NCBI GenBank assembly: GCA_001404055.1
Contig: CXTY01000011.1
Coordinates: forward strand, 1 to 64,000
DNA: 64,000 bases
Reading direction: 5' to 3'
From: Roseibium album
Lineage (GTDB): Bacteria > Pseudomonadota > Alphaproteobacteria > Rhizobiales > Stappiaceae
The position numbers and the translations under genes were made by a program. The notes under the pieces are model-generated. The model had not been told where the DNA came from and ran no database searches. It saw only the letters and a list, made by a program, of their open reading frames with translations. Below are positions 40,896 to 49,102 of this stretch, one piece after another. Numbering within the stretch: the first letter of the stretch is position 1; each line of letters starts with the position of its first letter.

Positions 40896-42152
40896 ATGGC
40901 AGCTCCGGGCGAAAACCTGAGGATCAATGCGGACCGGCTGTGGGACAGCCTGATGGAAATGGCCAAGATCGGACCAGGCGTTGCCGGTGGCAACAACCGT
41001 CAGACATTGACTGATGAGGATAGCGAAGGCCGCAAACTGTTCCAGAAATGGTGCGAAGAGGCGGGTCTGACGATGGGCGTGGACACCATGGGCAACATGT
41101 TCATGACCCGTCCAGGCACAGATCCGGATGCCCTTCCCGTCTACGTCGGCTCTCATCTCGACACGCAGCCGACTGGTGGAAAGTATGACGGTGTGCTTGG
41201 CGTCTTGGGTGGTCTTGAGGCTGTTCGAACCATGAACGATCTCGGTATCAAGACCAAACACCCGATTGTCGTAACCAACTGGACAAACGAAGAAGGCACC
41301 CGTTATGCACCGGCGATGCTCGCTTCCGGCGTTTTTGCTGGTGTTCACACACAAGATTGGGCCTATGACCGCGAAGATGCCGAGGGCAAGAAGTTCGGCG
41401 ACGAACTGAGCCGCATCGGCTGGGTCGGCGACGAGGAAGTCGGCGCGCGCAAGGACAAGATGCACGCCATGTTCGAACTCCACATCGAACAGGGACCGAT
41501 ACTTGAAGCTGAGAACAAGGACATTGGCGTCGTCACCCACGGCCAGGGACTGTCCTGGACACAGGTGACAGTTACTGGCCGGGACAGCCACACCGGCTCG
41601 ACCCCAATGCCAATGCGCAAGAATGCCGGTCTCGCCATGGCGCGCATTCTCGAATTGGTCGATGAAATCGCCTGGTCCCACGCGCCTCATGCCGTTGGCG
41701 CCGCCGGTCATATTGATGTTTATCCAAATTCGCGCAACGTGATCCCCGGCAAGGCCGTGTTCACCATCGACTTCCGCTCACCGGACATATCGGTCATCAA
41801 GGATATGGAAGGCCGGCTAAAACTGGGTGGTCAAAAAATCTGTAACGACATGGGCGTTGAAGTCGAATTCGAAAAGGTCGGTGGGTTTGACCCGGTCGAG
41901 TTCGACAAAACCTGCGTATCGGCTGTCCGCAATGCTGCAGAACGCCTCGGTTATTCGCACCAGAACCTCATCTCCGGTGCCGGCCATGACGCCTGCTGGG
42001 TCAACAAGGTCGCACCAACGGCCATGATCATGTGTCCTTGCGTCGACGGCTTGTCTCACAACGAGGCTGAAGAGATCTCCAAGGACTGGGCCAAGGCAGG
42101 CGCCGATGTTCTGTTCCATGCGGTGGTCGAGACGGCGGTTATTGTGGAATAA
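40896..42152 (+). CDS. N-carbamoyl-beta-alanine amidohydrolase (beta-ureidopropionase)
   Basis: M20-type amidase that hydrolyses N-carbamoyl-beta-alanine to beta-alanine, CO2 and ammonia, the third step of reductive pyrimidine breakdown. Metal ligands are visible in VGSHLDTQPTGGKYDGVLGV, WTNEEGTRYAPAMLASGVF and ELHIEQGPILE; the dimerisation block reads RDSHTGSTPMPMRKNA, and AGHDACWVN the C-terminal part. AGGAG precedes the ATG. 418 residues fits. Allantoate amidohydrolases share the fold, but the neighbouring dihydropyrimidinase decides the assignment. Confidence 0.87.
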   Translation: MAAPGENLRINADRLWDSLMEMAKIGPGVAGGNNRQTLTDEDSEGRKLFQKWCEEAGLTMGVDTMGNMFMTRPGTDPDALPVYVGSHLDTQPTGGKYDGVLGVLGGLEAVRTMNDLGIKTKHPIVVTNWTNEEGTRYAPAMLASGVFAGVHTQDWAYDREDAEGKKFGDELSRIGWVGDEEVGARKDKMHAMFELHIEQGPILEAENKDIGVVTHGQGLSWTQVTVTGRDSHTGSTPMPMRKNAGLAMARILELVDEIAWSHAPHAVGAAGHIDVYPNSRNVIPGKAVFTIDFRSPDISVIKDMEGRLKLGGQKICNDMGVEVEFEKVGGFDPVEFDKTCVSAVRNAAERLGYSHQNLISGAGHDACWVNKVAPTAMIMCPCVDGLSHNEAEEISKDWAKAGADVLFHAVVETAVIVE

Positions 42153-42165
42153 GGAAATTGGGTTT

Positions 42166-42233
42166 GGTCCCGAATCAAGTCCGGGACGGCAAGTGTAACC
42201 AACACCAACGCCGTCCCGGCCCTGAGCCGGGAC
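42166..42233. repeat. REP-like palindrome pair, copy 1
   Basis: Two imperfect palindromes, GGTCCCGAATCAAGTCCGGGAC-type (42166-42187) and GTCCCGGCC-CTGAGCCGGGAC (42213-42233), with a 25-base spacer. They lie directly after the amidase gene and before the GIY-YIG gene. Similar elements occur in many alphaproteobacterial genomes. Confidence 0.75.
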
Positions 42234-42258
42234 TACCGACAAAGGTCCAGAAAGGAAA

Positions 42259-42546
42259 ATGCCTCACTACGTATACATCCTTGCCAATAAGCCACATGGA
42301 GCAATCTATGTCGGGTCTGCGCGAGATCTTCGAAATAGACTCGAACAGCACAGGGCAGGTATCCGAGGGAGCCATACCGAAAAGTACGACATCAAGACGC
42401 TTGTTTATTTCGAGGAATACGATGAAGTCATGGACGCAGTGCATCAGGAAAAACGTTTGAAAAGATGGCGTAGGAGTTGGAAGGAAGAGTTGATTGCAAA
42501 GGCTAATCCCGACTGGAGAGATATTTGTGATCAAATTCCGTTCTGA
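42259..42546 (+). CDS. GIY-YIG nuclease family protein
   Basis: Small 95-residue protein of the UPF0213-like GIY-YIG group. The two motifs read YVYILANKPHGAIYVGSARD (Y-V-Y and Y-V-G), followed by RLEQHRAG, EEYDEVMDAVHQEKRLK with the catalytic glutamate region, and W-R-R-S-W. Function in host bacteria is not known. It is bracketed by copies 1 and 2 of the palindrome repeats and interrupts the pyrimidine operon, so it may have arrived with them. Confidence 0.85.
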   Translation: MPHYVYILANKPHGAIYVGSARDLRNRLEQHRAGIRGSHTEKYDIKTLVYFEEYDEVMDAVHQEKRLKRWRRSWKEELIAKANPDWRDICDQIPF

Positions 42547-42571
42547 AGGGATCTTGCGTTTGTGGAATCTA

Positions 42572-42643
42572 GGTCCCGGATCAGGTCCGGGACAGCAAAT
42601 AAACCAAGCCCTACCAAGTGCCGTCCCGGCCCTGAGCCGGGAC
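42572..42643. repeat. REP-like palindrome pair, copy 2
   Basis: A second pair in the same orientation as copy 1: 42572-42593 (a GGTCCCGGATCAGGTCCGGGAC-type palindrome) and 42623-42643, identical to the second palindrome of copy 1. Spacer bases are similar. With copy 1 it forms a direct repeat around the GIY-YIG gene. Confidence 0.75.
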
Positions 42644-42666
42644 CTACTGGAAGGAAAACAAGAACG

Positions 42667-43440
42667 ATGAAATCAAGCGGAAAAGCGATGGTGATAGGTG
42701 GTTGTGTTCTTGCACTCCCAGCCTCTGCCTTCGCCTTTTCCGTTGGTGACCGTTGGGACTGGCAGTTGACTGAACCGGCCGACTTGAACCGGTCCGTCAA
42801 GGTTCTCGCCCTGCATCCGGACCTTGTCACGACGCAGGATCTCGCCCAGCTTCGGCAAAAGGGTATCAAGTCCGTCTGCTACGTCAGCGTCGGCACCTTG
42901 GAGCGAACGGCACCTGATCGGGGCGAATTTCCACGTGAAGTCATCGGCAATACCTATGAGGACTGGCCGGACGAGCGCTTTCTCGACATTCGCCGCATTG
43001 GTATTCTGCAACCGATCATGCAAGCACGGTTCGAAACCTGCAAGACCATGGGGTTTGACGCGATTGAGCCGGACAACATGGATGTTCATGACAATGACAG
43101 CGGTTTTCCGATCACTGCAGATCATTCTATTGCCTATGTCAGGCTACTTGGAGCCACAGCTCATGGGCTTGGCTTGAAAATCGGCCAGAAAAACGTGCCC
43201 GACCTGACGGCTGACCTGTTTGATGCATTCGATTTTGCAATTGCCGAGAGCTGTTATCAAGACCGGAGCTGCAAGGCCTATACGAACTACAGTAAAGCAG
43301 GCAAACCGGTTTTCGATGCGGAATACTCCGATCGTCCGATCCATTTCAGCAAGGCATGCAACGTGGCAAAAAAGTACGGAATATCAATGATACTGAAGGA
43401 CCGCGACCTGACAGCGCCGGCCCTTTGGTGTCCAGAATAA
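42667..43440 (+). CDS. Secreted GH114-like (endo-alpha-1,4-polygalactosaminidase fold) protein
   Basis: A 257-residue TIM-barrel protein of the GH114-like (DUF297) family, whose characterised relatives cut alpha-1,4-polygalactosamine. A signal peptide (MVIGGCVLALPASAFAF) follows the ATG at 42667. The barrel shows WDWQLTEPADLNRSVKVL, the family block GIKSVCYVSVGTLERTAPDR, DIRRIGILQPIMQARFETC, and the acidic GFDAIEPDNMDVHDNDSGF. It ends KYGISMILKDRDLTAP. It sits inside the pyrimidine operon, just after a repeat, with no obvious link to that pathway. Confidence 0.75.
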   Translation: MKSSGKAMVIGGCVLALPASAFAFSVGDRWDWQLTEPADLNRSVKVLALHPDLVTTQDLAQLRQKGIKSVCYVSVGTLERTAPDRGEFPREVIGNTYEDWPDERFLDIRRIGILQPIMQARFETCKTMGFDAIEPDNMDVHDNDSGFPITADHSIAYVRLLGATAHGLGLKIGQKNVPDLTADLFDAFDFAIAESCYQDRSCKAYTNYSKAGKPVFDAEYSDRPIHFSKACNVAKKYGISMILKDRDLTAPALWCPE

Positions 43441-43500
43441 GAGTTGAGAACCATCCCGGTCGCAATCACGGGACCAAATACAAAGAAAAGGGGAACGACG

Positions 43501-44958
43501 ATGGCTAGCAAAGTGATCAAGGGCGGAACGGTCGTTACTGCCGATCTGTCATATGACGCCGACGTGAAAGTCGAAGACGGTAAGATCGTCGAAATCGGGC
43601 CAAACCTTTCCGGCGACGAAACCCTCGACGCGACCGGCTGCTATATCATGCCGGGCGGCATCGACCCGCACACACACCTGGAAATGCCCTTCATGGGCAC
43701 GTTCTCTTCCGACAACTTCGATAGCGGCACCCGTGCGGCGCTTGCCGGTGGCACGACAATGGTGGTCGACTTTGCCCTGCCCTCGCCCGGTCAATCTCTG
43801 ATCGAAGCGCTGCAGATGTGGGACAACAAGTCCACCATGGCGCATTGCGACTATTCTTTCCACATGGCGATTACTTGGTGGGGCGAGCAGGTCTTTGAGG
43901 ACATGCAGACGGTCGTCCAGGAAAGAGGCATCAACACCTTCAAGCACTTCATGGCCTACAAAGGCGCGCTGATGGTGAATGACGATGAGATGTTCGCTTC
44001 CTTCCAGCGCTGCGCCGAACTTGGCGCCTTGCCGCTGGTGCATGCTGAAAACGGTGATGTCGTTGCCACCCTTCAACAGAAATTGCTGGCAGAGGGCAAC
44101 AACGGCCCTGAGGCGCACGCCTATTCCCGCCCACCGGAAGTCGAAGGTGAAGCCACCAACCGAGCGATCATGATTGCCGACATGGCCGGTGTTCCGATTT
44201 ATATCGTGCATACATCATCCGAACAGGCTCACGAAGCGATCCGCCGGGCACGTCAGAATGGCATCCGCGCTTATGGCGAGCCACTGATCCAGCATCTGAC
44301 TCTGGATGACAGCGAATACAGGCATTCCGACTGGGATCACGCAGCCCGCCGAGTCATGTCGCCACCTTTCCGTGACAAGAAACACCAGGATTCTCTTTGG
44401 CACGGACTGGCATCTGGCTCGCTGCAGGTTGTTGCGACGGACCATTGCGCGTTTTCAACCGAGCAGAAACGTAACGGCGTCGGCGACTTCACCCAGATCC
44501 CGAACGGAACAGGTGGTCTTGAAGACCGTATGCCAATGTTGTGGACATACGGCGTCAATACCGGACGCCTGACACCCAATGAATTTGTTGCAGTTACTTC
44601 AACCAATATCGCAAAGATTCTTCATATCTATCCGAAAAAGGGCGCAGTTTTGGTGGGAGCAGATGCCGACCTGGTCGTTTGGGACCCGGAAAAGGAAAAG
44701 ACAATTTCGGCATCCAATCAGCAATCTGCGATCGACTACAACGTTTTCGAAGGCAAAAAGGTCAAGGGTCTGCCGCGCTACACCCTAACCCGTGGCCGCG
44801 TTGCGGTTGAAGATGGCACTGTCAATCATCAGCAGGGCCATGGCGAATTCGTCAAACGCGAGCCCTTTCAAGCGGTCAACAAGGCGCTCTCCACCTGGAA
44901 AGAAGTCACGGCTCCGCGGAAAGTGGAACGCACCGGCATTCCGGCCAGCGGCGTCTGA
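43501..44958 (+). CDS. hydA: Dihydropyrimidinase (hydantoinase)
   Basis: Opens the ring of dihydrouracil or dihydrothymine to N-carbamoyl-beta-amino acids. The metal centre can be read: HxH in GGIDPHTHLEMPFMG, the carboxylated lysine in HFMAYKGALMV, histidines in PLVHAENGD and YIVHTSSEQAHEA, and the aspartate in VVATDHCAFS. The ATG at 43501 has AGGGG seven bases upstream; a longer frame begins at 43444. 485 residues is the family length. Reads straight into the operon's transport genes after a third repeat. Confidence 0.92.
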   Translation: MASKVIKGGTVVTADLSYDADVKVEDGKIVEIGPNLSGDETLDATGCYIMPGGIDPHTHLEMPFMGTFSSDNFDSGTRAALAGGTTMVVDFALPSPGQSLIEALQMWDNKSTMAHCDYSFHMAITWWGEQVFEDMQTVVQERGINTFKHFMAYKGALMVNDDEMFASFQRCAELGALPLVHAENGDVVATLQQKLLAEGNNGPEAHAYSRPPEVEGEATNRAIMIADMAGVPIYIVHTSSEQAHEAIRRARQNGIRAYGEPLIQHLTLDDSEYRHSDWDHAARRVMSPPFRDKKHQDSLWHGLASGSLQVVATDHCAFSTEQKRNGVGDFTQIPNGTGGLEDRMPMLWTYGVNTGRLTPNEFVAVTSTNIAKILHIYPKKGAVLVGADADLVVWDPEKEKTISASNQQSAIDYNVFEGKKVKGLPRYTLTRGRVAVEDGTVNHQQGHGEFVKREPFQAVNKALSTWKEVTAPRKVERTGIPASGV

Positions 44959-44992
44959 CGCAGTTTCGACTGCCAGTGCATGAATATGGGCT

Positions 44993-45043
44993 GTCCCGGC
45001 CTTGAGCCGGGACCTGAAACAAGACCCCGGCTCAAGGCCGGGG
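44993..45043. repeat. REP-like palindrome pair, copy 3
   Basis: GTCCCGGCC-TTGAGCCGGGAC (44993-45013) and CCCCGGCTCAAGGCCGGGG (45025-45043), shorter and more degenerate than copies 1 and 2 but built from the same core. It lies between hydA and the ABC ATPase gene. Confidence 0.65.
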
Positions 45044-45142
45044 AAGCCGAGTGGAAAGTACTCAGCCGATGGTGGCACGATCCAACGGAAACAACACGGC
45101 GGACTTTTCGCCTCCGCCCGAATTCGTGTAGCGAGGAACTGA

Positions 45143-45982
45143 ATGACTGCTCTTGCCAGCGCAAAGGACACCGAAATGGTGGAAAAAACGAACAGCGCCA
45201 GCCCGAACCGGGTAATAGACATCGAAAACCTCTCGCTAACATTCGAGACCAATGATGGCCCGGTACATGCGCTTTCCGATATTGATCTAAAAATTGACGA
45301 GGGAGACTTTGTGTCCTTCATCGGTCCTTCCGGCTGTGGCAAGACCACCCTTCTCCGGGTCATTGCTGATCTTGAAAAGCCGACTGCCGGGTCAATCACT
45401 GTCAATGGCGTTTCACCGGAGGAGGCCCGCCTCAACCGCGCCTATGGGTATGTATTCCAATCATCAGCGCTTTATCCCTGGCGCACGATTGCCAAGAATG
45501 TCGCCCTGCCGCTGGAGATCATGGGTCTTTCCGGTGAGGAGCAACAGGAGCGAATTTCCAGAAACATGGATCTGGTAAATCTCTCGGGATTTGAAAAGAA
45601 ATACCCCTGGCAGCTTTCCGGCGGCATGCAGCAGCGTGCGTCCATCGCGCGTGCGCTCGCTGTGGAACCCGATCTTCTGCTCATGGACGAGCCATTCGGT
45701 GCGCTGGATGAAATTGTTCGAGATCATCTCAACGAGCAGCTCCTGCAGCTCTGGGCCAAGACCAACAAGACTGTGGTCTTCGTCACCCACTCAATCCCTG
45801 AAGCAGTGTTCCTCTCCACCAAGATCGTCGTCCTGTGCCCCCGTCCCGGCCGGATCTATGATGTCATCGACAGCAACCTGCCGCGAGACCGCTCACTTGA
45901 TGTCCGCGAAACACCCGAATTCCTGAAGATCGCCCACCGGGTCAGGGATGGCCTGAGAGCGGGTCATTCCTATGAAGATTGA
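45143..45982 (+). CDS. ABC transporter ATP-binding protein (SsuB/TauB type), pyrimidine operon
   Basis: Energy subunit of an importer of the nitrate/sulfonate/thiamine-precursor class. Walker A GPSGCGKTTLLRVIADLEKP near residue 60, Q-loop YVFQSSALYPW, signature QLSGGMQQRASIARAL, Walker B LLLMDEPFGALDEI and H-loop VFVTHSIPEAVFLS are all intact. GAGGAAC precedes the ATG. In related operons the substrate is a pyrimidine or its degradation product, fitting the neighbours. No periplasmic binding protein gene is in the operon within this window. Confidence 0.87.
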   Translation: MTALASAKDTEMVEKTNSASPNRVIDIENLSLTFETNDGPVHALSDIDLKIDEGDFVSFIGPSGCGKTTLLRVIADLEKPTAGSITVNGVSPEEARLNRAYGYVFQSSALYPWRTIAKNVALPLEIMGLSGEEQQERISRNMDLVNLSGFEKKYPWQLSGGMQQRASIARALAVEPDLLLMDEPFGALDEIVRDHLNEQLLQLWAKTNKTVVFVTHSIPEAVFLSTKIVVLCPRPGRIYDVIDSNLPRDRSLDVRETPEFLKIAHRVRDGLRAGHSYED

Positions 45983-45996
45983 GGGAGTTCGAAAAA

Positions 45997-46920
45997 ATGA
46001 CTGACGCCACTCACTCTTCACCGCGCAGCATCAATCCCTTTGCAGGCCTCATGTCTGGCACCGTAGGTCCGGTTATCGTTGTTGTGCTGGTAATTCTTGC
46101 AATCTGGTACATTTCAGCCGTTGCGCTCAATACGCCGTTCCAGAAGGGACTCTATGAGCGCGCCAGCCGAACAGACGTTCCGGTTTCTCAGCTGATCACG
46201 GATACACTGGCGCAGGAAAGACCGGTTTTACCGGCGCCGCACCAAGTGATCGTCGAGATCTGGAAGACGACGGTACAAAAGAAAATCACATCTAAACGGT
46301 CACTGGTGTTCCACACCGGCATCACGCTCTCTTCGACGTTGCTAGGCTTCCTGCTAGGAACAACGCTCGGGATACTGCTGTCAATCGGCATCGTTCATTC
46401 ACGCGTGCTCGACAAGTCGCTGATGCCCTGGGTGATTTCTTCGCAGACCATCCCGATCCTCGCCATTGCGCCAATGATTATCGTGGTGCTGAACGCTGTC
46501 GGCATATCTGGTCTTCTACCCAAGGCGATGATTTCCACTTACCTGTCATTCTTCCCGGTTACAGTCGGGATGGTGAAAGGACTGCGCTCACCAGAAGTCA
46601 TTCACATGGACCTCATGCATACCTATTCGGCAAGCAGGATCCAGGCGTTCTGGAAACTGCGTTTGCCCTACGCGGTGCCCTATCTCTTCACATCGATGAA
46701 AATCGGCATGGCGGCGTCACTTGTCGGTGCCATTGTCGGTGAACTTCCAACAGGTGCCGTTGCCGGATTGGGCGCACGTCTGCTCGCTGGTTCCTACTAT
46801 GGCCAGACAGTTCAGATCTGGTCGGCGTTGCTCATGGCGGCATTCCTGGCAGGATCGCTGGTTGCCTTGATCGGAGTGTTGGAAAAAATCACCTTGAAAC
46901 GCATGGGGATGGCCAGATGA
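45997..46920 (+). CDS. ABC transporter permease 1, pyrimidine operon
   Basis: Inner-membrane permease of the same family (SsuC/TauC-like), with one N-terminal helix (GPVIVVVLVILAIWYISAV), a periplasmic stretch of about 60 residues, and five later helices. The ABC-binding loop is MDLMHTYSASRIQAFWKLRL, with the EAA motif as in the family. The ATG at 45997, with GAGGGAG upstream, is used over a TTG at 45979. Its stop overlaps the next gene (ATGA). Confidence 0.85.
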   Translation: MTDATHSSPRSINPFAGLMSGTVGPVIVVVLVILAIWYISAVALNTPFQKGLYERASRTDVPVSQLITDTLAQERPVLPAPHQVIVEIWKTTVQKKITSKRSLVFHTGITLSSTLLGFLLGTTLGILLSIGIVHSRVLDKSLMPWVISSQTIPILAIAPMIIVVLNAVGISGLLPKAMISTYLSFFPVTVGMVKGLRSPEVIHMDLMHTYSASRIQAFWKLRLPYAVPYLFTSMKIGMAASLVGAIVGELPTGAVAGLGARLLAGSYYGQTVQIWSALLMAAFLAGSLVALIGVLEKITLKRMGMAR

Positions 46921-48062
46921 CAACTGTTGCAGCTTCAAAACGCGGTTTTGACATCCCGGCCCTGCTCGCCTGGTTCATAGTTGCCATGGTCATGGTTGGT
47001 CTGTTCATGCCGATATTCTCTCCTGATATCGGCGTCATGGACGTTCCGCGACTATCCATCTGTCTCGTCATCCTGGCAATTGCCGGCGTGCGTTATGAAC
47101 TGGGTTTCATGCGCAACTGGATAGGTGACCTGATCCTTGGATTGGTAACTGCAATAGCCGCCTGGCTCCTGATCAGTACAGTCTCTGATCACGCTGGTGA
47201 AGCGGCCCTGGGTTTCTGGGCACTTATGGCCGCGACCTGGGCAGCTTCCTGGCTTTTCGTGGAGCGCCTCGCCATATGGAAAAGTTCCTCGCCCCTCGCC
47301 GCGCGGCTCATCAACCTTGCTATTCCCACTCTTTTCGGCTTCACGCTTCTGGTCTTGTGGCAACTCATCGTGGTTGGTGCAGGCGTACCTAAAGTGCTGC
47401 TCCCGGCCCCGTCAGAAATCTGGATACGTCTGACCACGTCCGTCCCGATCCTTTGGGCCGACTTCCAGCAGACCTTCCTCAAGGCTGTGCTGGCTGGCTA
47501 CTTTATTGGCTGCGGCTCGGCTTTTGTGGTTGCCATTCTGGTCGACCGCGTGCCGTTCCTGCGGCGAGGCCTCTTGCCAATCGGCAATCTTGTGTCCGCT
47601 TTGCCGATCATTGGCGTCGCTCCCATCATGGTGATGTGGTTCGGCTTTGACTGGCCGTCCAAGGCTGCCGTCGTCATCATCATGACCTTCTTTCCCATGT
47701 TGGTGAACACAGTCTCCGGTCTGGCAGCATCTGACGCCATGCAGAGAGACTTGATGCGCACCTATGCCTCCAGCTACTGGCAAACGCTGTTCAAATTGCG
47801 CCTGCCTATGGCAATGCCGTTCATCTTCAATGCTCTGAAGATAAACTCTACGCTTGCCTTGATCGGCGCCATCGTCGCTGAATTTTTCGGCACGCCGATT
47901 GTTGGCATGGGTTTCCGCATTTCAACGGAAGTTGGCCGGCTGAACGTAGACATGGTCTGGGCGGAAATTGCAGTTGCAGCTCTGGCGGGATCGTTGTTTT
48001 ACGGCGTTGTTGCGATGCTGGAGCGTGCCGTTACCTTCTGGCATCCATCGATGCGAACCTAG
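46917..48062 (+). CDS. ABC transporter permease 2, pyrimidine operon
   Basis: Second permease, 381 residues. The N-terminal 140 residues carry about four extra helices (FDIPALLAWFIVAMVMVGLF, GDLILGLVTAIAAWLLISTV among them) not found in the shorter partner, before the usual permease core with loop RDLMRTYASSYWQTLFKLRL. It starts in the stop of permease 1 (ATGA). The two differing permeases make a heterodimer likely. Confidence 0.85.
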   Translation: MTTVAASKRGFDIPALLAWFIVAMVMVGLFMPIFSPDIGVMDVPRLSICLVILAIAGVRYELGFMRNWIGDLILGLVTAIAAWLLISTVSDHAGEAALGFWALMAATWAASWLFVERLAIWKSSSPLAARLINLAIPTLFGFTLLVLWQLIVVGAGVPKVLLPAPSEIWIRLTTSVPILWADFQQTFLKAVLAGYFIGCGSAFVVAILVDRVPFLRRGLLPIGNLVSALPIIGVAPIMVMWFGFDWPSKAAVVIIMTFFPMLVNTVSGLAASDAMQRDLMRTYASSYWQTLFKLRLPMAMPFIFNALKINSTLALIGAIVAEFFGTPIVGMGFRISTEVGRLNVDMVWAEIAVAALAGSLFYGVVAMLERAVTFWHPSMRT

Positions 48063-48157
48063 TTGGAAGACAAATTGACGGCTTGTGAGACACACAATGT
48101 CGTGCGAGATAGAGGCATCTTCAAAGGGTGCCTTTTTCTTTTCAAACGGAACTTTCC

Positions 48158-48985
48158 ATGAAACCCAGCCGCGACATTTCTCGTCTAATTGAAATAATGG
48201 CGGCGCTACGCACCCCCGTTACCGGCTGTCCCTGGGACCTGGAGCAAAGTTTCGAGACCATTGCGCCTTACACGCTCGAAGAGGCGTATGAAGTCGCTGA
48301 CGCAATAGCAAAAAACGACCTTCTGGAGCTTCGCGAAGAACTGGGCGATCTCCTGTTGCAAGTGGTCTATCACGCGCAGATGGCCGAAGAAGATGATCAG
48401 TTTAATTTCGGTGATGTCGTTGAAAGCATCACGAAGAAAATGATCCGCCGGCATCCACATGTCTTTGGTGACGAAAAAGGGGAAAAGCCAGATCTTGTCA
48501 AAGGTATCTGGGAGCGGATCAAGTCGGAAGAACGAGAAGAAAAACGCGCAGAGCGCAAGGCCCTCGGACTAAAGGAAGAGGGAACAGCCGGGTTTCTGGA
48601 TGATGTCCCGACAGCCTTCCCGGCCTTGCAGGAAGCAGACAAGCTGCAGCGCCGTGCATCCAAGGTAGGTTTTGATTGGAATGACGCCCGTTTGGTGCTG
48701 GATAAAATCAGAGAAGAGACACATGAACTGGACGAAGAGCTCGAAAAATCCACGCCGGACAAGGATCGTATAACTGACGAACTCGGCGATACACTTTTTG
48801 CGCTCGCAAACCTTGCAAGACATCTCGATATTGACCCCGAAGAAGCACTGAGACGCACAAACCGCAAATTCAGGCATCGGTTTTCAGCAATCGAAACCGC
48901 GGCAGAACAAAGGTTAACCACTCTTGAGAAGATGAGCCTGGAAGAAATGGAAGCTGCTTGGCAGGCAGCAAAAAACTCGTCATAG
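48158..48985 (+). CDS. mazG: Nucleoside triphosphate pyrophosphohydrolase MazG
   Basis: Hydrolyses NTPs to NMPs and PPi, cleaning out abnormal nucleotides or lowering ppGpp-related signals. It has two MazG domains: the first has TGCPWDLEQSFETIAPYTLE, EAYEVADAI, ELREELGDLLLQVVYHAQMA and HPHVFGD; the second has WNDARLVLDKIREETHELDE and DELGDTLFALANLARHL, so both metal-binding EExxE-type helices are present. The ATG at 48158 is used (a GTG lies at 48128). 275 residues. It is the end of the hfq-hflX-mazG block, here separated from hflX by an added gene. Confidence 0.9.
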   Translation: MKPSRDISRLIEIMAALRTPVTGCPWDLEQSFETIAPYTLEEAYEVADAIAKNDLLELREELGDLLLQVVYHAQMAEEDDQFNFGDVVESITKKMIRRHPHVFGDEKGEKPDLVKGIWERIKSEEREEKRAERKALGLKEEGTAGFLDDVPTAFPALQEADKLQRRASKVGFDWNDARLVLDKIREETHELDEELEKSTPDKDRITDELGDTLFALANLARHLDIDPEEALRRTNRKFRHRFSAIETAAEQRLTTLEKMSLEEMEAAWQAAKNSS

Positions 48986-49102
48986 TTGCATGTCGAACGT
49001 AACCACAAGCTATTGAAACCAGACAAAATTCCCAAGATTTACATATGATCAAAAGTGTCGTCATTATGGGAGAAGTTGTATTTCTCCAGGTGATCAAACC
49101 AC

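Noticed and set aside
42166-45043. Possible CRISPR array
   Set aside because: The repeats are palindromic pairs with unequal spacing and genes between them; there are no regularly spaced units and no cas genes.
48397-49035. 212-codon minus-strand serine-rich frame
   Set aside because: Antisense to mazG; the serine runs are the reverse reading of Glu/Asp-rich MazG codons.
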